DNA of 9,745 nucleotides, taken from positions 1 through 9,745 of the forward strand of contig JAXDJX010000008.1 of the NCBI GenBank assembly GCA_034667405.1, in the 5' to 3' direction. Source of the DNA: JANXVR01 sp034667405 (GTDB lineage Bacteria > Actinomycetota > UBA4738 > HRBIN12). The notes beneath the pieces are model-generated. The model did not search any database, had not been told where the DNA came from, and saw only the letters and a list, made by a program, of their open reading frames with translations. The stretch's first letter is position 1. Each line of letters opens with the position of its first letter. The translations under genes were made by a program, and so were the position numbers. Positions 1-5,909 of this stretch are shown one piece after another.

Positions 1-113
1 AGCAAAAAGCGCATCTCCGCAGACAGCGGAGACGCGCCAACTGAGAGCTACGTCTTCGATCGCCTCGGCAGGTGCCCCGAAGGGATTGTGCGTGTGCCCC
101 TGCTGTCTGTGGC
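1..113 (-). promoter_or_regulatory. Ribosomal protein L10 leader (rplJ autoregulatory 5' UTR)
   Basis: Read on the minus strand, 110-61 has the layout of the L10 leader family: an ACAGACAGCAGG block, a short inner hairpin with a TTCG loop (about 84-75), then CCTGCCGAGG. The stem pairs 103-96 with 75-68 (seven pairs and one G-A mismatch). Known L10 leaders bind the L10(L12) complex through such a kinked stem, and in Gram-positives this controls a downstream terminator ahead of rplJ-rplL. Here a strong terminator hairpin follows at 37-4. The rplJ gene itself must lie left of base 1 and is not seen. The position downstream of rplKA fits the usual rplKA...rplJL order. The family call is from memory of the consensus; a covariance search with the Rfam L10_leader model would settle it. 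Confidence 0.85.
4..37 (-). terminator. Intrinsic terminator/attenuator of the rplJ leader
   Basis: On the minus strand 37-26 pairs with 20-9 in a 12-bp stem containing one G-T wobble. The loop is TGTCT (25-21), and the stem is followed directly by TTTTT (8-4). It is the only canonical stem-plus-T-run terminator noticed in the window. It sits about 76 nt after the predicted rplJ start site and within the leader, so it is best read as an attenuator rather than the end of an upstream gene. The 5' arm and loop are complementary to the L10-binding segment at 109-96. Confidence 0.88.
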
Positions 114-119
114 CTCTGG

Positions 120-149
120 AGGATACGGGCAAGCGGCTCGTCGCGACAA
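120..149 (-). promoter_or_regulatory. Predicted rplJ operon promoter
   Basis: On the minus strand a TTGTCG -35 (149-144) and a TATCCT -10 (125-120) are separated by 18 bp. Initiation would fall near 115-113, just ahead of the L10 leader core that begins at 110, so the transcript would start almost exactly with the regulatory fold. The spacing and the TTGnCG/TATnCT form match the trpT promoter at 4118-4089, which supports both. The prediction is from sequence only. Confidence 0.6.
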
Positions 150-173
150 TCCCCCTTGGGGATCCGCGCTTGC

Positions 174-179
174 TAGCGT
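174..179 (+). promoter_or_regulatory. Candidate -10 (TAGCGT) for a leaderless methyltransferase mRNA
   Basis: TAGCGT ends 6 nt before the ATG at 186 and is preceded by TGC, resembling an extended -10. A TANNNT element at this distance is the usual signature of leaderless transcription in actinobacteria, where RNA starts at or next to the ATG. No -35 was found at normal spacing. A G-run (GGGGGA) touches the ATG but is too close to work well as a Shine-Dalgarno. Confidence 0.45.
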
Positions 180-185
180 GGGGGA

Positions 186-833
186 ATGGATCCCCGCGAC
201 GTCCCCCGTCGGGTTCGTTTCGCCGACACCCACTTCACGGTCTCATCCCGGCGGGTGCTGGACGTCGGGTGCGGGTCGGGAGCCCACCTCCGTCATTTCG
301 GACCCGGTTCGGTTGGCCTAGAGCTCGATCCCGAGGCGATCCGCCGCGGCGTCGAAGCTGGCCTCGACATCCGCTCGTGGAACTTCAAGGAAGGGATCCC
401 TGCGGACCTGCGTGGTGGATTCGAGATCGTGTGGGTGTCCAATCTCTTCGAACACGTGCTTTCCCCCCATTCGTTCCTCATCGACATGCGCACTGCCCTC
501 CGCCCCGCCGGACGGCTCCTGATCGTCGCACCCACGACCCACTGGTTCACGTTCGGCCCCTTCGGAGGATCCCTAGCCGCCGACCACGTCAACTTCTTCA
601 CGCCGCGAACGATGACCCTGACCGTCGAGCGCGCCGGGTACCGAGTCGATACCGTGACCTCGGCGTCGTTCCCAGATGCGCCTGTTGCCGTGGGACGGTC
701 CGCGCGATGGATCGCTCCCGGCGTTCTTATCGCTGCAACGCCGATAGAAGGCTTCGACTACCCGGAGAAGGCGCACAAGCGGCTGGTCGACGGTGAGATC
801 GTGTTCGAGGGGACGTTGGGCGACGAGGGCTGA
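186..833 (+). CDS. Class I SAM-dependent methyltransferase (type 11/23-like)
   Basis: This 215-residue protein has a Rossmann-type methyltransferase fold. The SAM-binding motif I is VLDVGCGSG (residues 24-32). An acidic residue, E46 (GLELD), probably contacts the ribose, and the FEIVWVSNLFEHV strand (79-91) ends in the E-H pair common to the type 11 family. A LRPAGRLLIVAPT strand follows. Substrate is not readable. Relatives with the NFFTP-type C-terminal half often sit in glycan or envelope clusters, so an O-methylation of a sugar or small lipid is a reasonable but unproven guess. The ATG at 186 is the first possible start because an in-frame TAG lies at 174-176. The gene opposes its neighbours: it diverges from the rplJ leader and converges on the second methyltransferase, with 29 nt between the stops. 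It occupies the rplA-rplJ interval. Confidence 0.87.
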   Translation: MDPRDVPRRVRFADTHFTVSSRRVLDVGCGSGAHLRHFGPGSVGLELDPEAIRRGVEAGLDIRSWNFKEGIPADLRGGFEIVWVSNLFEHVLSPHSFLIDMRTALRPAGRLLIVAPTTHWFTFGPFGGSLAADHVNFFTPRTMTLTVERAGYRVDTVTSASFPDAPVAVGRSARWIAPGVLIAATPIEGFDYPEKAHKRLVDGEIVFEGTLGDEG

Positions 834-862
834 GGTCCGGGAACGCGGACTCGAGCGCGTGA

Positions 863-1381
863 TCAGACGGCCGCTCGAACCAAGTAACCGCAGGCCGCTT
901 TCGTTCGGGGCGGATCAGATCGGGCGATGAAAGGGTCGATCATGTTGCAAAGAGTCCCGAGCAGGCGTCCCCGGCGCGGCATGAGCATCCAGGCGCTGAC
1001 CAGCCGCCCACCCAGCGGGCTGATCTCCACGCTGTTGAAAGCGCGGAACAGATGGGCAAGTCCTTCGTGGGTGAATCGGAAGTAATCGCTCGGGGACGGG
1101 TGATAGGGGTAGAGGAATCGGGTCGAGAGCACGCACACGCCGCCGCCGCGAAGCACCCGGCGGATCTCATCCACCGCTCGCTGCGGGTCTCGGCAGTGTT
1201 CGAGTATCTCCGTGGCGATGACCACGTCGAACGAGCTGTCCGGTCGAGGGATGTCATGGATGTCGCCCACGACATCGATCCCGAGTTCGGGTGTCACATC
1301 GAGCGTCAGATAACTTCTGGCCTGGACGAACCGGCGATACGGAGCATCCTTCGAGCCGACGTCGAGCACATCGCCGGGCAT
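863..1381 (-). CDS. SAM-dependent methyltransferase (type 11), start uncertain
   Basis: From the ATG at 1381 this encodes 172 residues beginning MPGDVLDVGSKDAPY, an early SAM-binding motif I in which C-G is replaced by S-K, as in some type 11 enzymes. It continues with SLTLDV-like motif II (YLTLDVTPE), FDVVIATEILEHCRDP, a VLRGGGVCVLSTRF strand and a YHPSPSDYFRFTHEGL segment typical of methyltransferases in polysaccharide clusters. Activity is expected to be SAM-dependent methylation of an unknown acceptor. It lies 73 nt after the rplA stop and is probably read through from that operon. The frame stays open upstream, and 1382-1450 reads as plausible protein (RIILERALRPVLSSL) with high GC at third positions. 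No ATG, GTG or TTG occurs there, so the true N-terminus may be longer and use a rare start. No Shine-Dalgarno precedes 1381. Confidence 0.78.
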   Translation of the reverse strand: MPGDVLDVGSKDAPYRRFVQARSYLTLDVTPELGIDVVGDIHDIPRPDSSFDVVIATEILEHCRDPQRAVDEIRRVLRGGGVCVLSTRFLYPYHPSPSDYFRFTHEGLAHLFRAFNSVEISPLGGRLVSAWMLMPRRGRLLGTLCNMIDPFIARSDPPRTKAACGYLVRAAV

Positions 1382-1454
1382 CAGTGAGGACAGGACCGGA
1401 CGCAGCGCGCGCTCAAGGATGATCCTCGACGCCGTCCGCGTCCGGTCCGGTGCG

Positions 1455-2177
1455 TCAGGCTGAGCGCTCGACGTGATCTTCCTTGGGGTGCGTGGGGTCG
1501 ATGTGGATGCTCGGGCCCATCGTGGAACTGATCGCCAGCCCCTTGATGTAGCGGCCCTTCGCCGACGATGGCCTTGCTCGAAGGATCTCGTCAACCACGG
1601 CCAGGTAGTTCTCCAGGAGCTGTTCCTCGCCAAAGGACTTCTTGCCCACGATCAAGTGGATGTTTCCGGTTCGATCGGTGCGGTACTCGACCTTGCCGCC
1701 CTTGATGTCGGACACCGCCTTGGCGATGTCCGTGGTGACGGTGCCGGTCTTCGGGTTCGGCATGAGCCCACGCGGACCCAGCACGCGTCCGGCTTTCCCG
1801 ACGGCGGCCATCATGTCCGGGGTCGCGATGGCCGCGTCGAAGTCGATCTCGCCTTTCATCACGACCTCGACCAGCTCGTCGCCGCCGACGACGTCCGCAC
1901 CGGCATCGCGGGCCTCGCGCGCCTTGTCACCATTGGCGAACACGGCTACCCGCACCGACTTGCCGGTGCCGTTCGGCAGGTTGACCGTTCCGCGGAGCGC
2001 CTGATCGGCCTTGCGAGGGTCGATGCCCAATCGGAACGCCAGCTCGATGCTCTCGTCGAACTTGGCGTCGGGCAGCGTCTTCAAGATCTTGAACGCCTCC
2101 GGCGGAAGGTATTCCTTCTCCCGATCGAATGAAGCCGCCGCTGCGTTGAACCGCTTGCCTCCGACCGCCTCGGTCAT
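1455..2177 (-). CDS. rplA: 50S ribosomal protein L1
   Basis: L1 binds 23S rRNA at the mobile L1 stalk and helps release deacylated tRNA from the E site; in many bacteria it also represses its own operon by binding mRNA. The product is 240 residues, slightly longer than the usual 230 or so because of a C-terminal tail ending HPKEDHVERSA. The family signature is clear: FRLGIDPRKADQALRGTVNLP near the N-terminus and IATPDMMAAVGKAGRVLG followed by PRGLMPNPKTGTV in domain II. The ATG overlaps the rplK stop as ATGA (2177-2174), so translation is coupled. A GGAGGTGGAGG stretch in the last rplK codons serves as the Shine-Dalgarno. Methyltransferase 863-1381 follows on the same strand. Confidence 0.98.
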   Translation of the reverse strand: MTEAVGGKRFNAAAASFDREKEYLPPEAFKILKTLPDAKFDESIELAFRLGIDPRKADQALRGTVNLPNGTGKSVRVAVFANGDKAREARDAGADVVGGDELVEVVMKGEIDFDAAIATPDMMAAVGKAGRVLGPRGLMPNPKTGTVTTDIAKAVSDIKGGKVEYRTDRTGNIHLIVGKKSFGEEQLLENYLAVVDEILRARPSSAKGRYIKGLAISSTMGPSIHIDPTHPKEDHVERSA

Positions 2178-2602
2178 GCCTCCACCTCCACGCCCATGCT
2201 GCGCGCGGTTCCGGCGATGATCCGCATAGCCATCTCGACGTCGTTCGCGTTGAGGTCGTGCATCTTCTGTTCGGCGATGGTACGGACCTGCGACCGCGTG
2301 AGCATCGCGACCTTGTTCCGGTTCGGGATATCCGAGCCCTTCTCGATCCCGGCCGCTTGCTTGATCAGCTCCGCCGCCGGTGGCTGCTTCGTCACGAACG
2401 TGAACGAACGGTCCTCGTAGATGGTGAGTTCGACGGGGATGACTTGGCCGGCGTACTGCTGCGTGGCCTCGTTGTACTGCTTGCAGAAGTCCATGATGTT
2501 CACGCCGTGCTGCCCCAGGGCGGTTCCCACGGGGGGTGCGGGTGTGGCGGCTCCCGCCTTGATCTGCAGCTTGACGATCGCCATGACTTTCTTCGGTGCC
2601 AT
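2174..2602 (-). CDS. rplK: 50S ribosomal protein L11
   Basis: L11 binds the GTPase-associated centre of 23S rRNA next to L10/L12. It is needed for factor-dependent GTP hydrolysis and for stringent-response sensing by RelA-type enzymes. The product is 142 residues, a normal length. The N-terminal proline switch (ATPAPPVGTALGQHGVNIMD, about 19-38) and the C-terminal RNA-binding domain (TIAEQKMHDLNANDVEMAMR then IIAGTARSMGV) are both present. The ATG at 2602 has a strong AGGAGGT Shine-Dalgarno 8 nt upstream. It overlaps rplA by 4 nt and follows nusG after a 95-nt spacer containing hairpins, so it could be partly independently expressed, although no clear promoter was seen there. Confidence 0.98.
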   Translation of the reverse strand: MAPKKVMAIVKLQIKAGAATPAPPVGTALGQHGVNIMDFCKQYNEATQQYAGQVIPVELTIYEDRSFTFVTKQPPAAELIKQAAGIEKGSDIPNRNKVAMLTRSQVRTIAEQKMHDLNANDVEMAMRIIAGTARSMGVEVEA

Positions 2603-2658
2603 GTTGCGTCACCTCCTGCGGTGCGAACGGCCCGGGGGCCTCCCGCATTCTCGGTCCT

Positions 2659-2682
2659 CCACCGTGCGTGATCGCATGGTGG
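2659..2682 (-). other. Hairpin in the nusG-rplK spacer
   Basis: On the minus strand CCACC-A-TGCG pairs with CGCA-C-GGTGG around an ATCA loop: nine pairs with one A-C mismatch. On the plus strand the same position is a G-T wobble. No T-run follows, so it is unlikely to be an intrinsic terminator. It lies 15 nt after the nusG stop in the 95-nt spacer. It could be an RNA-processing or stability element, or part of an L1-responsive leader for rplK-rplA. The function is inferred from position only. Confidence 0.4.
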
Positions 2683-2697
2683 GTCTTCTGGTCTTCG

Positions 2698-3639
2698 CTA
2701 GACCTTCGACACCTGGTCGAAGCCCAGTTCGACCGGGGTCTCTCGGTCGAAGATGTTGACCAAAACTTTGAGCTTGCTCTGGTCCACGTTGATCTCGCTG
2801 ATGGTGCCGTTGAACTCGGCGAACGGCCCCGAGATGATCTGGACTACATCGCCCTCTTCGAAGCCCAGCCGGAACTGCGGCTTCGCGGCCTCCTCCTTCT
2901 TCACCACGAGGATCTTCTCGACCTCGCGCTTGGAAAGCGGGGTGGGCTTGGAACCGGTTCCCGCCGAGACGAACCCGGTCACGCCTGGGGTGTTGCGGAC
3001 CACGTACCACGAGTCGTTGTCGTAGATCATCTTCACCAGCAGGTAGCCGGGGAAGACCTTCTTCTGCACGACCTGCTTCTTCCCGCCCTTGATCTCCATG
3101 ACGTCTTCCATGGGGATGTGAACGATGAAGATCTTGCCTTCCATCTGCATCGTGTGGATGCGCTGCTCCAGATTGGTCTTGACCTTGTTCTCATACCCCG
3201 CGTACGTGTGCACGACGTACCAATCCCCGGGGCCCTTCATCGGGTTGGCGGCATCCGCGGCAGCGTCGGCAGCTGCCACTGCTTCGGCTTCGGCCGCCGC
3301 GATGGCCTCGGCTTCGGCGACGACATCGTCGGCCAACGCTTCACCGACGGTTTCGACGGCGAGGGCATCGACGACAGCGGTCTCCAGCACGGCGTCGGCA
3401 GCTTCCTCATCACCGGCATCGGCAAGCGCCACCGCTTCTGTCTCAGCTTCCTCGACGATGGCGTCGGCTTGCTTGTCGGCCGCGTCCTCGATGGCGACGG
3501 CTTCGGCGACCGCCTCCACCAAGGTGTCGGACGTGGCGTCGTCGGACGTCGCCTCGGACTCGGCGGACGCCTCTGGGGCGTCTGTCACCGGCATTTCGGA
3601 CGCCTCGGCGTCGGTGGGCTTGGTCGGGTCGTCTATCAC
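2698..3639 (-). CDS. nusG: Transcription elongation/termination factor NusG with long N-terminal extension
   Basis: NusG binds RNA polymerase through its NGN domain and links it to Rho or ribosomal S10 through its KOW domain. The product is 313 residues. Residues 1-135 are a low-complexity tract rich in Ala, Glu, Asp and Val. The NGN domain starts at GDWYVVHTYAGYENKVK (138) and includes FIVHIPMEDV and KKVFPGYLLVKM; the KOW segment is EEGDVVQIISGPFAEFNGTI (261-280). Actinobacterial NusG proteins often have acidic N-terminal tails, but this one is long compared with the roughly 180 residues of E. coli NusG. The start is GTG at 3639, with AAGGA 5 nt upstream and only 14 nt after the secE stop. 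An ATG (codon 16) is an alternative with no better Shine-Dalgarno noted. Confidence 0.96.
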   Translation of the reverse strand: MIDDPTKPTDAEASEMPVTDAPEASAESEATSDDATSDTLVEAVAEAVAIEDAADKQADAIVEEAETEAVALADAGDEEAADAVLETAVVDALAVETVGEALADDVVAEAEAIAAAEAEAVAAADAAADAANPMKGPGDWYVVHTYAGYENKVKTNLEQRIHTMQMEGKIFIVHIPMEDVMEIKGGKKQVVQKKVFPGYLLVKMIYDNDSWYVVRNTPGVTGFVSAGTGSKPTPLSKREVEKILVVKKEEAAKPQFRLGFEEGDVVQIISGPFAEFNGTISEINVDQSKLKVLVNIFDRETPVELGFDQVSKV

Positions 3640-3653
3640 GGGGTTCCTTCGAG

Positions 3654-3959
3654 CTAGTTGAGGACGTTGAAGATGATCTTGGTGAAGACGTAGTCCAGTC
3701 CGAAGACCAGTGACGTCATCACGACTACGGTTACCAGCACGACCACGGTGTAGGAGACGAGCTCCTCCCGCGTCGGCCAGTCGACCTTCTTGAGTTCCTG
3801 GCGAACCTCCTTGAGGAACTGACGAGCCGAGGTGCGCTTGCGCTTCTCGCGCACGGCGGCAGCACGAGCACCCGCGGCCGGTGTGGCCGTGCGCTCGACG
3901 CCGGTGCGCTTCTGCTGGCGCTCGGCGCGCTCCTGCTGCCGCTTCATCTGTCTGTTCAT
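3654..3959 (-). CDS. secE: Preprotein translocase subunit SecE
   Basis: SecE clamps the SecY channel of the Sec translocase in the plasma membrane. The product has 101 residues. There is a basic, Gln/Arg-rich cytoplasmic N-terminus (1-45), the amphipathic helix with the conserved VDWPTREE motif (about 59-66), and one membrane helix (about 69-92, SYTVVVLVTVVVMTSLVFGL). This is the single-helix form usual outside gamma-proteobacteria. The ATG at 3959 has an AAGGAG Shine-Dalgarno that begins almost at the 3' end of tRNA-Trp, 11 nt upstream. nusG follows after 14 nt, so trpT, secE and nusG form one transcription unit. Confidence 0.97.
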   Translation of the reverse strand: MNRQMKRQQERAERQQKRTGVERTATPAAGARAAAVREKRKRTSARQFLKEVRQELKKVDWPTREELVSYTVVVLVTVVVMTSLVFGLDYVFTKIIFNVLN

Positions 3960-3970
3960 GAGGCTCCTTG

Positions 3971-4044
3971 CAGGGGCGGAGGGAATCGAACCCCCAACCT
4001 TCGGTTTTGGAGACCGGTGCTCTACCAGATTGAGCTACGCCCCT
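3971..4044 (-). tRNA. trpT: tRNA-Trp (anticodon CCA)
   Basis: The minus strand folds as a standard 74-nt tRNA. The acceptor is AGGGGCG/CGCCCCT with discriminator G73, the D-arm contains TAGCTC, and the anticodon loop CTCCAAA carries CCA for tryptophan. The T-arm is GGGGG-TTCGATT-CCCTC. The bottom pair of the anticodon stem (C-A) is mismatched and the other four pairs are good. The 3' CCA is not encoded (GCAA follows), so it must be added after RNase Z or exonuclease trimming. It is the first gene after the promoter at 4118-4089 and lies 11 nt before secE, the same order as in mycobacteria. Confidence 0.97.
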
Positions 4045-4088
4045 CGGACCGGCCACCCCTGGTGCGTCGGGGATCCTGCGGAGCCGCC

Positions 4089-4118
4089 AGTATAGGGTTC
4101 CTCAGCTTGTCCCGGCAA
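4089..4118 (-). promoter_or_regulatory. Predicted promoter of trpT-secE-nusG-rplK-rplA
   Basis: On the minus strand TTGCCG (4118-4113) and TATACT (4094-4089) are 18 bp apart, a near-consensus housekeeping sigma-factor promoter. Initiation would be near 4082, giving a 38-nt leader before the tRNA. It is the only strong promoter seen between trpT and the divergent gene at 4175. Confidence 0.72.
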
Positions 4119-4161
4119 AGCTCGAACGGGGCGCTTCGCATGCGCTAGACGAACTCGGGGA

Positions 4162-4167
4162 TAGTCT
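4162..4167 (+). promoter_or_regulatory. Candidate -10 (TAGTCT) for the ligase-like gene
   Basis: TAGTCT ends 7 nt before the ATG at 4175 and no Shine-Dalgarno is present in the intervening CCCACCG, so the mRNA is probably leaderless. No -35 at normal spacing was recognised. The arrangement repeats at 174, 8465 and 8542. Confidence 0.45.
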
Positions 4168-4174
4168 CCCACCG

Positions 4175-5815
4175 ATGCAGACCGTACGCCCGAAGAGCCT
4201 CGAACTGGGCCTGTTCCTCTTGCTCGTCGCCTTGCCGCTCGGCTTCCTGCCGTTCACTGTGTCCCCGTTCGGGGACGTGAAACTCGTGTTGTTGCTCGGG
4301 GGGGCCTTAGCCGTGTGGCTCGGCGCACCGCCGTGCGATCGGCGGCTGCGGGTCGCCGCAACCGCCTGGGTTGCCGTTACGTTCCTCGCCTCCGTCCTCG
4401 GCGTTGATCCAGGGGTGAGCCTGACGGCGTCCACCTCAGGGGAAAGCAGCGGCTTCATGATCGTGCTCGCGAGCGCCGCGCTCTTGGTTGCAAGCCCCGG
4501 CATCGAGGCCGAACTCCTGGAGCGTGCCAGGCGCTGGCTCGTGTGGGTCTGTCTGATCGTCGCGGGTTGTGGAATCGCGTTCCGGTTCGCGCCGGAGCTG
4601 TTCGTCCACGTCATCCGTAACGACGCCTTCTCGGGAGCAACACTCGGCAATCAGCTCTTCGCGGCCACGTTCCTAGTTGTCGGCATCGCCGCCATATTGG
4701 GAGGTCCACGGGTGGGACCGCGAGAGCTGGCGTTGTCCGGCATCATCGCGCTGGGGGTGGCTTCCTTCGGGGAGCGGTCGTCGCTGATCCTGCCTCCTCT
4801 GGTGTGCGCGGTGATGGTGTGGCGCACTCGTCCTCCTCTCGTTCGCGGCATCGCGATCTTCGCCGTGGTGCTGGGCGCGCTCGCCCTCTGGCAAGTCACC
4901 GAGCCGCTGCTCGCGGTGACCGGCCAACAGAGTGCCGTCGGGCAGTTCGGCAACACCGCTACGGATACCCAACGCGTCGTCGTTTGGAAGGTCGTGATCC
5001 GATCAGCGGTTGAGCGCCCTGCCTTGGGCTGGGGCCCGGGGACGACGCAGGCCGCCTACCTGCACGAAGCCACGCCGGCGGAGGTCGCCGGCACAACCCG
5101 CATCTGGGCGGACGCGCACGACCTCTTCCTGGAGACGCTGGTGTCGAGTGGCGTTCTGGGACTCCTCTCCCTGCTCGCGGTGGTCGTCCTGGTGGTGCCG
5201 CGGGCGTTGCGGGCTGCACCCAACCGCGCGTGGCCCCTCGGCGCCGCAATCGGCCTGGCCGCGTACTCGATGGTCGAGCCCGTCGGTATCGTGCTGACCC
5301 CGTTGTTGTTCCTGTTCGCCGGGATCGCGGCGGGACCGCGCGAGGACGATATCCCTCCCGCGCGCGCGATCCGCTGGGTAACACCAGGTGCGCTGGTGGT
5401 TGCACTCGTGGTGAGTGGCTCGATGTTGGTCGCCTCGGCCCTGCAACTCTGGGGCAACATGCAGGGCGAACCGTGGGCCTACCGGGCGTCCCTGCATCTC
5501 GCGCCCTGGCGGACGTCTACCGCCGAGGCGCTCGCCTTGCGGCTCGCCAGCGACGGCCACTCGAACGACCCATCCATCGCTGAAACCGCTGCAGCGCAAG
5601 CCCGGTCGACGATCGCAGCCGCGATCGCGGCCCACCCTTGGGATCCGAACGTTCGCCCGGCGGCGATCAGGGTGGAGGTTTTCCTGCGCGACTTCGCAGC
5701 GGCCGAACTGTGGGCAGCGCAGCAAGCCGAGCTGTTTCCCTCCGACGCTCACCTCCTCACGGATATCCAGCGGGCAGCGGGGGGCGAAGGACAAGACACC
5801 TTGCCGGGATCCTGA
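4175..5815 (+). CDS. O-antigen ligase/polymerase-like (Wzy_C family) membrane protein
   Basis: This 546-residue polytopic membrane protein has about ten or more hydrophobic helices between residues 10 and 425. The Wzy_C/O-antigen ligase signature is visible: a long extracytoplasmic loop containing R267 and W271, PALGWGPG (282-289), H315, then DLFLETLVSSGVLGLLSLL (316-334). An upstream ERSSL (200-204) matches the arginine/serine motif seen after a helix in this family. Members polymerise or transfer lipid-linked glycans, or glycosylate proteins, on the outer face of the plasma membrane. Residues 428-546 form a soluble, Ala-rich helical tail with TPR-like spacing, common in large versions. The gene diverges from trpT and precedes the coiled-coil gene by 94 nt on the same strand. 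No glycosyltransferase or flippase is nearby, so the glycan is unknown. Confidence 0.8.
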   Translation: MQTVRPKSLELGLFLLLVALPLGFLPFTVSPFGDVKLVLLLGGALAVWLGAPPCDRRLRVAATAWVAVTFLASVLGVDPGVSLTASTSGESSGFMIVLASAALLVASPGIEAELLERARRWLVWVCLIVAGCGIAFRFAPELFVHVIRNDAFSGATLGNQLFAATFLVVGIAAILGGPRVGPRELALSGIIALGVASFGERSSLILPPLVCAVMVWRTRPPLVRGIAIFAVVLGALALWQVTEPLLAVTGQQSAVGQFGNTATDTQRVVVWKVVIRSAVERPALGWGPGTTQAAYLHEATPAEVAGTTRIWADAHDLFLETLVSSGVLGLLSLLAVVVLVVPRALRAAPNRAWPLGAAIGLAAYSMVEPVGIVLTPLLFLFAGIAAGPREDDIPPARAIRWVTPGALVVALVVSGSMLVASALQLWGNMQGEPWAYRASLHLAPWRTSTAEALALRLASDGHSNDPSIAETAAAQARSTIAAAIAAHPWDPNVRPAAIRVEVFLRDFAAAELWAAQQAELFPSDAHLLTDIQRAAGGEGQDTLPGS

Positions 5816-5861
5816 TACGAAAACCCCGCGTTGGCTCCACGATCGGGGCCCGTACGTGGCC

Positions 5862-5867
5862 TACACT
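5862..5867 (+). promoter_or_regulatory. Weak candidate -10 (TACACT) before the coiled-coil gene
   Basis: TACACT in the 94-nt gap after the ligase-like gene fits TANNNT. Initiation near 5874 would leave a leader of about 36 nt. No good -35 was found. Read-through from 4175 is equally possible, since no terminator is obvious between the two genes. Confidence 0.3.
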
Positions 5868-5909
5868 CCTGCGGACGCATCGCGCCGGCCCCGGATCGCG
5901 AGGCTTCAC

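Noticed and set aside
835..850. Small GTCCG/CGGAC hairpin between the convergent methyltransferase stops
   Set aside because: It has only five pairs with a 6-nt loop and no T-run on either strand, too weak to call a terminator.
2178..2648. L1 open frame continuing upstream through rplK
   Set aside because: It is the alternative-frame shadow of L11; the ATGA overlap and Shine-Dalgarno place the L1 start at 2177.
2596..3657. Long plus-strand frame opposite nusG (353 codons)
   Set aside because: It is antisense shadow from GC-rich codons of nusG, with repetitive composition and no known domain.
3640..4056. NusG open frame continuing upstream through secE and tRNA-Trp
   Set aside because: That stretch is the out-of-frame reading of secE and the tRNA; the GTG at 3639 has a Shine-Dalgarno and follows the secE stop by 14 nt.
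5415..5909. Long in-frame N-terminal extension of the coiled-coil protein into the ligase gene
   Set aside because: The upstream sequence overlaps the ligase coding region, is Arg/Pro/Ser-rich shadow translation, and the helical protein character starts only after the ATG at 5910.
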